From assembly GCA_934045075.1 (NCBI GenBank), contig OW203745.1, positions 13,922,184 through 13,986,183 on the forward strand: a stretch of DNA of 64,000 nucleotides. The letters run 5' to 3'. Both the position numbers and the translations under genes were made by a program. The notes under the pieces are model-generated. The model was not told the DNA's origin and did not search any database. It saw nothing but the letters and a program-made list of their open reading frames with translations. Below, one piece after another: positions 24,901 through 36,900 of this stretch. The DNA comes from Yponomeuta sedellus (taxonomy: Eukaryota; Arthropoda; Insecta; Lepidoptera; Yponomeutidae). Position 1 is the stretch's first letter; every line of letters starts with the position of its first letter.

Positions 24901-27900
24901 GGTTTTTTAAACTGAGGGATTCCAAAAAGTCAACAAGTCTTCTTGAATTTGAGTCATTCACAAGAAGATTAATGTTCAGATCGCCCATTAAAACAATATG
25001 GTCATAGTGTGTAAAAGAAGAGACAGATTCTGTGATTGCATCTAGAAAGACATCAACGTTTACCCAGGGGGGTCGATACGCGGTACCTACAATCAGTCTA
25101 CGGGCATTAATGTTGACGCGGACCCACATTTGCTCGACGAAAGCTGGAGCTGGAGGGTGAGGGCAGATACGAGCAGTAAGGCCTAATTTAATATAAAAGC
25201 CCACACCGCCGCCCCGCGAGCGGACTTCACGCGGCCTTGGTACATGACGCAGGCGGTAGCCAGCGACGGACGGCGCGCGCGCCTCCTCATTGGCTCGCAA
25301 CCAAGTTTCATTAATTGCTAGTATGTCAGGCAGTTCTTGCTCCACAGCCACCAGAAACTCGTCATGGTTGGTACCAAGTGAGCCCGCGTTAAAAAGACCT
25401 AATTTAAATTGTTTGTTCTTACACATGGCCATAAATCAGACTGGCCAGAATGTACCGCAATACCAATAGAACGACAATTATTATAAGTCGATCAGTGCAC
25501 TGTTTATGATAACCTAGATAGATGCAATAGAAATAAAATATGACAATATCCGGAACGTAAATAAAATAATCAGAAAATAAAAATAAAATAATTGCAGAAT
25601 AAATATACGTATATATTTGACTTTCACTCAGCTTTCCTCCTATTTTACAAGCGCGAAGGTTATTCGTTGCAATTATTAGCCCATTTACACCTGCCACACG
25701 CCTACGCTGCAATACACAGATGGCAATTCGATGAAATAACAAATTACAGAGAGAAACACAGTTATAGAGACACGCTAACGAGACATTAAACAAATCAGGC
25801 ATATAAAGTAATAAGACGTTAAGCACTAAACATTTAAGAGCGAACAGGCAGCGAGCCAAAAACCCGGCTAAGGTCCAACTCAGAGCGTATGCGGTGGGCC
25901 GGGGATGAGTCATCACGCCGCACACTTACGCGGCCTTCCCTGGACCAGACAAAACGCCACTTAAGGGCCCGACCTGCGTCACGAGCCAAACCAAAAAGTC
26001 TTCTATTAGTTTTAGTTAGCCTCTCATTAACATAAACTCGTCGCGGCTCGTGCGGCGGGAGGCCAAGATCTGGTGAGGTCACCGCTCCCCGACGAACCCT
26101 CGCGCTCTTGATGAGTTCATCGCGAAGGACGCGGCGAGACAGACTGACGACGATTGGCCGGGGGCGGGGCACCGCTTCACCTTGGAGAGGCGCAGTACGG
26201 CGCGGGCCGGCGCGGGACGCGTTCACCACGTCCCGCAGCTCCAGCTCGACGCCCAGCTTGGTGGCTATTATGGACACAATGTGGCCACAGGATTCTCCTT
26301 CAAACTCTGGCACCCCCGTTACCTCCACGTCGTTCAGTAGCGCCGCTTGCTCCCTATCATTCAGATCTGAGCGCAATTGCTCAATGACTTCTTGGAGATC
26401 TGCACCATGAGTTTCCTTCATGGAATATTCTAAAAAAAGAATTAGATAAATCGGTTTAGCTGCTCTCGATATTTGCGCTTACCAACACATTCAGCGATTC
26501 ATTTTTAAATTATAGAGATGTGGTTAGGTCGCACGATCCTGGGAATCAAATTGGATCCTCCTGACAGTGTAACCCACTATATCACGTGCTAAAACACTAT
26601 TTCCCCCTTGCAGGTCTTCACGCCCAGTACCGCTGTAGTTCCAGGAGTGGAAGACTCGTTGCAGGTCAACAACTCAGTGGTACGTACTTATTTTTGTAGT
26701 CTGTATGTGGCGCTTCATTTCGATTTGAATAGTTTATGTATTTTTCTAGCAATTAATTTATTAGTAACTGCCTGTGCTCCGCGGTGTATTGATTTTCCCA
26801 TAGGAAAACGATATTTTCCCACAGTAAAACGTAACTAATGCGTTAATCCAGGGTGTCAGCTAACTGCATACCAAATTATATTAAAATAGCTCCAGCCGTT
26901 TAGACGTGAAGAAGTAACTAACATACACAATCACAAACTTTCGCCTTTATAATATTAGTGTTATGTATGATCTTACGTATGTAACGGTGCAAACCTCTTT
27001 ACACCATTTTTATATTTCTTTTTCTATCTTTTCATTTTCAAATATTTAAATTATGTCACACATTTCGAGATTTCCCTCATTTTTCATCATTACCACCTCA
27101 CACATTGACTAGATCTGACTGTTTTAACTGCTTATCCGTTTTTATCCAGTTTTCTGTTTTATTATAAAATAACAGTATGTACAAATAAAGCAACAGTTGA
27201 AGTCGTTCTAGTTTTATTATTTACAAAAGTTATACAACATTACACGTATAATGTACTCGAAGCTGTGCTCCAAAAGGACAGTCGATGATAGAGCACCCAC
27301 ATCATCGTACTTCCGACCGCAATGCTAAAGTGGAATTGGTCGGGCCACATCAGTCGTGTGGGTCCCAACAGACGAGCAAATATTTACACTTACTGGGTGC
27401 CACGCGACTGATACCGCATACATGGCCGACCAAGGCGTAGATGGCGGGACGACCTCACAATTTTTCTGCCATGGTGGCTGGAAATGGCAGGGCCTTTGCC
27501 CAGCAATGGGACACTGAATCGGCTAGTTAAAAATAAAAGAATTTACGTTCTGTTTGTTGTATATCAATGTAGACCTCTGTGGCGCAGCGGTAGCGTATCT
27601 GCCTATCTATGCGAGAGGTCCCGGGTTCGAACCGCGGCTGGGGACAAAAAAAGAAAACCCCTTGGGGTTTTCTTGTGTTCTTGGATGTTTACATGTTTGG
27701 GAGGTCGCCGTTTCTGGTTTCCACGACACAGGGTATCCTAGTGTGCGGCCAGAAGCAATGTATGTACCTGTGTGTAAATGTTATGTTATAATGTTATCCT
27801 CGTCTTTAGTCGAGTTGTAGTGAAGAAAAAGACAGCGAAAAAACTCCACTCTGGCCACCTTTTCATCGTCTTAAATAGACAGCTGTAGATAGCAGGTACA

Positions 27901-30900
27901 GTCTGTTAGCTTTTAGAATATACCTCGGCTACTATCGGATAGAATCGGATACATTCGTGTAATAGAAATATCGGAACTAATATGACACTTAATTTCGAAA
28001 TCGGAACTAATATGACAATTAGTTTTATACAGAGCAGAAAGTATTACACTCGTGTGCTTACGGCGAAAACCGAAGCCTACTCTAGAGCCCGAGATATATT
28101 CTAAACGCTAACAAACTGTAAACTTGACAATCGAATTTGAAGATCATCAGCATCACGATAGATAGATAGAAAAATCATTTATTCACATAAGACACGCATA
28201 CGTATACAAAGTGAAGCCATAGAAATCTAATTACAAGTCACAGCACGAATTAAGCATAAACAAAACAGTAGAATGATTATATTCTTTTTAATGCACTAAC
28301 CCGTGCTAAGAAGAATAAAATAAAAAATAATATAATCATGTGGGTACAGCGATATCATTCCGATATTAAACCTGACTGCAAAGTAGGTACACGGGTCTGC
28401 AAGTGATGCAAATTACTTCAGCCAGATGTCGCTGCCTGTACGTAATACAGAGAATATTGTAAAGAGGTTCGAAATTTCGCAATATTTTCCCTGAACTCTT
28501 TTTATTAAATAAATCATTTTGTATTTTTGTAGATAAGTTGGTACCGTTTGGGTTGTGTTCATTTGTTTAGGTACTTTAAAAAAATGTAAACAATCTTGAT
28601 ATGTCTTTTTATTGAAGTATACACTTTATAAATCAATATATTTACACTTCACCAATTCAATGTGATTTCATGAAATTCAAGTAAAATGTAAATATTTTGA
28701 TTTACAAAGTCTATATCAATAAAAAGACATGAAGATTTTTTAAAAGATTTATTTAGAAGCTAAAGATTCCACCCATGCCGGGACTCGAACCCGCGACCTC
28801 TGGCTAACCATGCCAGCGCTCTCCCAACTGAGCCAATGGGCGCTGGCACAGTTAGTCAGAGGTCGCGGGTTCGAGTATTCGAGGTTCGAGTAATTAGAGG
28901 CTAAGATTCCACCCGGCATGGGTGGAATCTTAGCCTCTAATTAGGTTTCTAAAAAAATGTTCTTATCACGGGTTAGTGCATTAAAAATAATATTATCAAG
29001 ATTGTTAACATTTTTTAAGTATACTATTTTTATTTTAATGCACTAACTCGTGCTAAGGAACAAATTAAAAAAAAATAAAAATAGTATAATCATGTGGGTA
29101 CAGTGATATCGTTCCGATGTTAAAAACCTAACTGCAAAGTAAATAGTCGGGGCTGTAAGTAATGCAATTTGCTTAAGTCAGATGTCGCTGCCTGTACGTA
29201 ATACAGAGAATAGTGTAAAGAGGTTCGAAATTTCACTGATGCCGTGAGTCGCCCATTGGCTCAATTGGTAGAGCGCTGGCACGGATAGCCAGAGGTTGCG
29301 GGTTCGAATCCCGGCATGGGTGAAATTTTTAGCCTCTAAATAGGTTTTTAAATTTTTTAAGTACCTAAACAAACGGACCGTAGTACAATATCTAATAAGA
29401 TCTGGTCGCGTCGGTGCAATCCACAACCTGCAATTGTAAAGGTTCGCTCCCCGCAGGAGGACTGGGACTCCCCGGGCGCCAACAACGGCGTGGGCGAGGC
29501 TCACATCCCCACCTACACCTACCACAGCGCCGCGCCCGCACCGCAGCCCGCGCCCAGCGTGAGTACTAACGGCCAAGTGTACCTGCTCGCTACAGTTTTT
29601 CACTGTAACCGTAGCAATGTTGATCCCTCCCGATTCGCCCGCGCCCAGCGTGAGTACTGTCGTCCAAGTGTACTCGCTACAGCTCTTTACTGTGACCGTA
29701 GCAATGCTAGTGATACGCAGCCCGCGCCCAGCGTAAGTACTAGCGTCAGCGTGTAGTCGTTACAGCTCTTTACCGAAGCCGTAAATTCAAAATATTTATT
29801 TTTTATTACAATGTTTTACAAATAAAATACAGGCGCTGGACCCTCCTAGTATAGAAATATCTGTGTCAGGAGGGCCCGCAAATATACATGTTTGGAGATT
29901 TTTTCCGCTTTAAAGTGTTCATTTATGTTATTTTTTTCAATAAACGGCCTTATATAAGCAAGCCAGATCGAAATTATAACCTTAGATAAATACTTGGTAG
30001 CCATGTTTTAAAGTAAAAATCGTTTCATTTTTAAATTATACGTCGGATATGAGTTTACCAATTTATTTGAGGGCTGAAACACGACAAATATGTATTTTAC
30101 CAGCCAGCAATATCCATTTATCTCAAGAAAGATTGTCAAGATTGTAAGCGGCTTTCATTGCAAGTTTCACAGGACGATCACATAGTACCGATTGTGTAAA
30201 AACCACAACGTTTCATAAATTAGCGGGCTGTAAGCGAGCGTTTTTTCCCGCTCTAAGAAGCGAGCCGCCATTGCGTCGCAGACGGTCCTAATATATGCAA
30301 GAAGTGATCCCCCATAGCATCGCTGACAGTCCCAATATGACCCCGCAGACGCCCCAGCAGAGCGCGCCACTGCAGCGCGCTTCACCGGCGGCCGTGCCCA
30401 AGCCTGAGCCGCCGCTGGATTCGTACCCCTCGCCGCCCCAGCACCAGCTCAACGTGAGTCCCACTGCACACTTTGCGTCCCTCGCCAACTCTTACCCCTC
30501 GTCTCCCAACCCCAGCTCAACGTGAGTCCCACTGCACACTTTGCGTCCCTCACCAACTCTTACCCCTCGCCTCCCAACCCCAGCTCAACGTGAGTCCCAC
30601 TGCACACTTTGCGTCCCTCACCAACTCTTACCCCTCGCCTCCCAACCCCAGCTCAACGTGAGTCCCACTGCACACTTTGCGTCCCTCACCAACTCTTACC
30701 CCTCGCCTCCCAACCCCAGCTCAACGTGAGTCCCACTGCACACTTTGCGTCCCTCACCAACTCTTACCCCTCGCCTCCCAACCCCAGCTCAACGTGAGTC
30801 CCACTGCACACTTTGCGTCCCTCACCAACTCTTACCCCTCGCCTCCCAACCCCAGCTCAACGTGAGTCCCACTGCACACTTTGCGTCCCTCGCCAACTCT

Positions 30901-33900
30901 TACCCCTCGCCTCCCAACCCCAGCTCAACGTGAGTCCCACTGCACACTTTGCGTCCCTCGCCAACTCTTACCCCTCGCCTCCCAACCCCAGCTCAACGTG
31001 AGTCCCACTGCACACTTTGCGTCCCTCGCCAACTCTTACCCCTCGCCTCCCAACCCCAGCTCAACGTGAGTCCCACTGCTTACTTTGCGTCCCTCGCCAA
31101 CTCTTACCCCTCGCCTCCCAACCCCAGCTCAACGTGAGTCCCACTGCACACTTTGCGTCCCTCGCCAACTCTTACCCCTCGCCTCCCAACCCCAGCTCAA
31201 CGTGAGTCCCACTGCACACTTTGCGTCCCTCGCCAACTCTTACCCCTCGCCTCCTCAACTCCAGCTCAATGTGAGTCCTATTGCAAGCTTTGCATCCCTG
31301 GCTAACCCCTACACCTCTCCGCTCCAACACCAGCTTAACGTGAGTTTGCGTCCTTCGTAAACTCTTTCTTACCCCTCGCCACCCCAGCACCAACTCATTG
31401 TGAATTTGGACTGTACATCTTAATATGCTATAGCAGACTCGAGTCGTCGCTACGCTCGAAGCGTGCTAGACATGCGCTGGATTTGAAAGGAGACTCATAG
31501 CAATTTAAAACCTATTGGCTAAAAATTCCACCCATGCCGGGATTCGAACCCGCGACCTCTGGCTATCCGTGCCAGCGCTCTTTCCAACTGAGCTAATGGG
31601 CGACTCACCGGCATCAGTGAAATTTCGAACCTCTACAATATTCTCTGTATTACGGACGTTGTCCTCATCACGGGTTAGTGCAACAAAAAGAATATATAAT
31701 CTTGGTCTCCCAAACCGTGTCCCAGCTTGAGACTAAGCACTGACAGACCGGGCACTACTCTGTTCGCAGCCCATGGGCATGTCGGGCACGCTGAGTGCGG
31801 CGCAGTCGCAGTACCTGTCGCAGCTCACGCAGCAGTCGCAGCGACACGACAACAGTAAGTGCCCCGCTGCCGCTGATTTTAAATTTCGAAAATATTTGAC
31901 AATCCGCTATTTGACTCTCTTTTCAAGTAAGTCTTAAACGGTTTATAACTCTTCCATTAGACCAAAAAATATTTTAGTATATTTTTTGAGGACCTAAAAG
32001 CAACATAAAAATATATTTTAAAACTTTATTTTCCTAAACAGCCAAAAACGCGGTCAGCCATTTTTGTCTATGGTTTGAAGTCCAAAAAATTGTAAACAAA
32101 GTTTGACATTCAATTTTCTGTAAGTGATCTCTGAGCATAGTGAAATAACAACACCGCAACCATGATTTCATCGAATTTACATCCAAAATATACCAATTAT
32201 CATTATTGCATTGTTCGAGAATGAAAAAACACGTCAATAAAGACCCCAGGGAAGTTGTGGATTCGTGTACCCAGTGAAATTAACATTCGAAAAACTTAGA
32301 TCAAACATGCCAAAAGAGACCCCGACTCTTTATCAATTGAAACTCTGGTGTATTTATGTGAAGATCACTTTGATGTAAGTCCTATAATAATCAATGTCCA
32401 CTGGCTCTGGCTGAAAGATGTTTGTTTACATACTTTAAATGGTTTGAAGATGGCGGATAACGTTTTCGCCGTAAAGAATTAACGAGGAAAAAATTTTTTT
32501 ACTTTGCAAATTTCGCAGCCATCCTGCATACTTACTTAGCAAAATCAATATATTGCGGTTTCTTACGTTAAATACTATAGGAAATATTTATCGCGTTAAA
32601 TTTGATACGTGTCAAATAGCGGATTTCAAGCATTGAATTGTGTACCATATGTATTTGTATTTTTGAAAAGTATTTTTTATTACATTGCTGGTGTGCTCGC
32701 AGGCATGTAGTGTGGCAAGACTTTTACAATAAGGCTATGCGAGCAAATCTTGATATTTATACTGGCAACATTCCTGTACCATAAATCAGGCAAGGACAGC
32801 TTTTGCAGTAATTGTTATTCTTCTTTCTTCTCTGCATGTGCAATGAAATGTGCTTTATCTATTTGTATACAAATACAAATACAAAAATCTTTATTCTTGC
32901 TTTATTCTTGCGTGTATACGTGTAGTGTAGTAAAGATTATCTGATGGGGTGGTCGCGCATGACAATGCCTGGTTCGATCTGCTCTCCCAAAAGCGCCATC
33001 TACGTCACCAACGAATGGCACAACCTCTAACGTCACCGGGAACACAATTTGTTTGCGGACGTTGCGACCGGCGTTGTCGCTCTCGTATAGGCCTTGTTAG
33101 CCATCAGCGCAAATGCCAAAAGCAATTACCTAACTGACGCGGTTGCTGTTTAAATCATCTTTCGTAGATGTTAAAGGCCACTGATGATGAGTGTAGTAGA
33201 CATCCCGAAGGCAGCGGCTTACATTTTACATTGACATTCAGCAAACAGAAAGCTTTACGTTGAAATAAAAACAAATTTCATATGATTAATATAATAGCTG
33301 GCTATCACAATGTATATTAGAGTCTAAATTTTTTATCTAATTCCCTAATCCTAGGTTCAATAATTGAGTTAATATTAAACTCAATTATTGAACCTAGGAT
33401 CGTTTGCGGTCCCCGCACTAGGTCGAGCCTGTATCGCAGTTTACAATATGTAATTAAAATGACACACGCCATTTGTTCCCGCAGGTGTGTACAGCAGCAA
33501 CTACGGAGTGTATGGAGCAACCGACATGACGCGGAAGCCGCAGCGGGCGCGAGTGCCGCCGCCTTCCAAGGTAAAACATAACAAAACTTTGATAGGTGTC
33601 AGAAATTTAATCAATAATATTTCTTAATGATTCGCGAAACGGTAAACGTTATTGTTATCAACCCTTGTATGTCCCCACTGCTGGGGCACGGGTCTCTTCC
33701 TGCATCGCAGGAAGGTTAGGTCATACTCCACCACGGGGGCCAAGTCCGAGTTGGTGGAGGATTGTAAGACAGTGGCGGGCCTTACTGTCAGAAGTTATCA
33801 AGCCGCCCATAAGGCCTCTGACATGGCTTAACGACTGCCATTATATGACAGCCGGCACCAACGGCTTAACGTGCCTTGCGAAACACGGAAGCGCTCGGAA

Positions 33901-36900
33901 ATATGCCACTAGCGGTAGTCATGGGACGATCATCCATCCCGTACCTGACCGCGCCTGTTGATGCTTAACCAAGTGATTGATTCCAATCACTCGGTTCTCC
34001 TAGGCCACGAGCGCTTCAAACTGTAAACGCGATTATATTTAGGTAAAACGTAATTACCTTATTTCTCGACGTTTCGGCAGCGTTACAGTTGCCGTGGTCT
34101 CGGGTTTTACGGTTTTCCACAATGTGGACCGTCTGTACATGCTTATAGTCTATTTATTCTTACTTGTCCAATTTAGTAAACAAGATTCTAACCTTGAAAT
34201 TGAGATTAGATGCCTAAACTAGACATTTTCTCGCAAATTCATGAACTATGTTTATAAAATTGTCTGCGTGTTATCTAAAAGAGTGTTCCAGGTTACTTCA
34301 TTTATGGAAATATGCCAGTTTTGGACTAAAAAGTCACAGTTTGAGGGTAGAATCTTGTTTACTAAATTGGTCAAGTAAGAATAAATAGACGGTAGTGGGA
34401 CTAGCCCATGGGAAAGACAACTCAATACATGTTGAGCTAACGAAGCCATGGATTTTCTCACGATACAATATACTAGTTGCGGGATACCAGTGTCTGGCAA
34501 GGTCTGGCAACGTTGCTTGATGTCTTCGAGCGATGTTATATTATCCAATGTACTATTTGTATGCTGTTTTGTTTATATGTGTGTGCAAATTGATAATATA
34601 AGAATATTCTTTATTGTACACCAGAGCACATATTGTAAAACATGAAAAGATACAAAGTACAATTGGCAACCTTATTACTAAAAGCAATTTCTACCAGACC
34701 ACATTATGACGGAGAGTTTGCTGAAGGAAATAAGAGACGGGTAGTCGATGCAAATACGTAGTAGTGATTTATCTATCTATGGGTACGGATAGGTAGAATG
34801 AGTTATTCGCGAAAGAAATAAAGTGATTGATTGTACGGTTATAGGCCGTAGAAATAAATGATACGAAATTGTAATATAAAAAACCGGCCAAGTGCGAGTC
34901 AGACTCGCGCACCGAGGGTTCCGTACAAACCTGTATTATAGACCTGAGTATTTGGTATGAATTTCAATTTAATACCTCTACGCGTTTATGAGGAAATGGG
35001 TAGTAAGTTTAAAATTATTAAAAAAAAAATTATTATGAGATGTAACTAAAAATTTATGGTTTTCGTAATTTTTCCTTTATCTATGCTATAAGACGTTGCT
35101 TCGTACCAAATTTCAAGATTCTGAGTTCACGGGAAGCACCCTGTAGGTTTTGATTCCCTTGCAAGTGTCGAAAATTTGCGGCATAAACGGCTGTATCTAG
35201 AGTTGGGTCGCGGGAATATACCCGAAAGGTATATTCCCAGGTAAATACCCAAAACGGGTAAATACCCGGGTAAATACCCGAAATGGGTATTTATGTGGGT
35301 AAATACGTTTATTGGTGTTTTCGTTCGCTAAAATAGATTGCATTACCGTTAAATCCATTTTTACTCACGAGCCTCAGGACTATATTCAATATCTTTCATT
35401 CTTTTTTGACGAAAGAACGAAATAAGTATATCTCAAGAAAATAACTTTTTTGTGATGGACTTATTTCATGAATTATTGAGAGATTGTTAAAGATTCTTAC
35501 TTAGTAATTATCCGCCCGAGAGTAAATAACCATAAATACCAGTTTCTACTGAGAATTTAACGAAAACTGACAGTAAATATTTTTAATTGGTTTTTTACAG
35601 TAAAATCTTTCAAATAGGGTCTTATTTATACTATTTTTATTTTTAATGCACTAACCCGTGCTAAGGAACAAATTTAAAAACCTATTTAGAGGCTAAAAAT
35701 TTCACCCATGCCGGGATTCGAACCCGCAACCTCTGGCTATCCGTGCCAGCGCTCTACCTAGGGTCTTCCTAGGGTCTTATTTGATCGGTATTGATGAGAT
35801 CTTTGTTTAAACTTGGGAAGCATGGTCTGATGATAGCGCTGGAAGGTGTGTATGGGATCTCCTCAACGGATAGCAGTAGACCGTTTGAGTATGTACTTAT
35901 TCGATTAGTATTTATGAGATCTTTGTTGAAACTTGGTGACAAGTCGCCCATTAGCTCAGTTGGAAAGAGCGCTGGCACGGATAGCCAGAAGTCACGGGTT
36001 CGAATCCCGGCATGGGTGGAATTTTTAGCCTCTAAATAGGTTTTTAAAACAGTCAAGAAAATAACTTTTTTGTGATGGACTTATTTCATGAATTATTGAG
36101 AAATTATTAAAGATTCTTACTTAGTAATTATTCGCCCGAGAGTAAATAACCATATATACCAGTTCCTACTGAGTATTTGTTCAATATCATTGTCGTTTAA
36201 TGTTTCCATATCATGAGCTTCAATGCTGTAAAATACAACGGGGAGCTTGCATAAAAAAAAAATCATTTAAGAGTGGCATTAGGTACAAATTATTTTAAAG
36301 CAGTAAATATAATATTTCAATCATAAATTAATAATTTCTTGTATATTGAACCATAAGGTAATGATTATACTATTTTTATTTTAATACACTAACCCGTGCT
36401 AAGGACAATTTTGAAAACCTATTTAGAGGCTAAAAATTCCACCCATGCAAGGATTCGAACCCGCGACCTCTGGCTATCCGTGCTAGCGCTCTTTCCAACT
36501 GAGCTAATGGGCGACTCACCTAATTGCAAAGTAGGTAGGTACTCGGGGCTGCAAGTGATGCAAATTACTTCAGCCAGATGTCGCTGCCTGTACGTAAAAC
36601 AGAGAATAGTGTAAAGAGGTTCGAAATTTCACTGATGCCGGTGAGTCGCCCATTAGCTCAGTTGGAAAGAGCGCTGGCACGGATAGCCAGAAGTCGCGGG
36701 TTCGAATCCCGGCATGGGTGGAATTTTTAGCCTCTAAATAGGTTCATAAAATAATGACTTATTTGAGCAAACAGAAATTTTGTTATTTATCCTTTGTCAA
36801 TGTTGCCATGTTTATAGTGAAATCAAATGATAATACAATAATGTAACTTTTTTTTTCTGACCCAATTGAAATATAATTCAATATTTATTCTCCATTATTT

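Larger units (their letters stand above)
21911..26425 (-). mobile_element. CR1/Daphne-like LINE, antisense in intron 6
   Basis: About 4.5 kb on the minus strand. It holds a truncated ORF1 (25834-26421), a complete ORF2 (22580-25432) and a 3' UTR of about 670 bp ending in a TCTA microsatellite (GATAGATAGATA on the + strand, about 21911-21942). A microsatellite tail without poly-A is typical of CR1-group elements. The 5' end is cut inside ORF1. The clade name is my best guess from sequence style. Confidence 0.85.
26680..29456. other. Intron 7
   Basis: Filled with repeats: 26770-26975 (TTTTCCCA..GGAAAA, CTCCAGCCGTTTAGACGTGA; also at 48300-48775), 26980-27215 (also at 57185-57420), an RTE remnant, a tRNA-derived SINE, an antisense LINE tail near 28158-28275 (also at 38705-38830) and a cluster of tRNA-like elements from 28270 to 29350. 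Confidence 0.6.
32626..33484. other. Intron 10, remainder
   Basis: Contains a zinc-finger-like fragment (32949-33135), a repeat word shared with 44770-44860 (CCCGAAGGCAGCGGCTT), and a 53-bp near-perfect palindrome at 33348-33400. Confidence 0.5.

Noticed and set aside
25419..25925. 168-codon minus frame with hydrophobic segments between LINE ORF1 and ORF2
   Set aside because: It overlaps the end of ORF1 and start of ORF2 in another frame, has no motif, and is AT-rich spacer. Not a membrane protein gene.
29248..29322. Functional tRNA gene
   Set aside because: The fold is good, but the anticodon loop has C at position 33, the T-stem is imperfect, and the sequence recurs with shared flanks in many places, some in inverted pairs. 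A mobile repeat explains it better.
30473..31360. A ladder of 62-codon frames each starting MRPSPTLTPRLP
   Set aside because: Each is the same 68-bp repeat unit read out of frame. It is explained by the exon 9 donor array.
30454..31410. Regular direct repeats resembling a CRISPR array
   Set aside because: There are no unique spacers: units are identical end to end, lie in an intron of an insect gene, and have no cas genes nearby.
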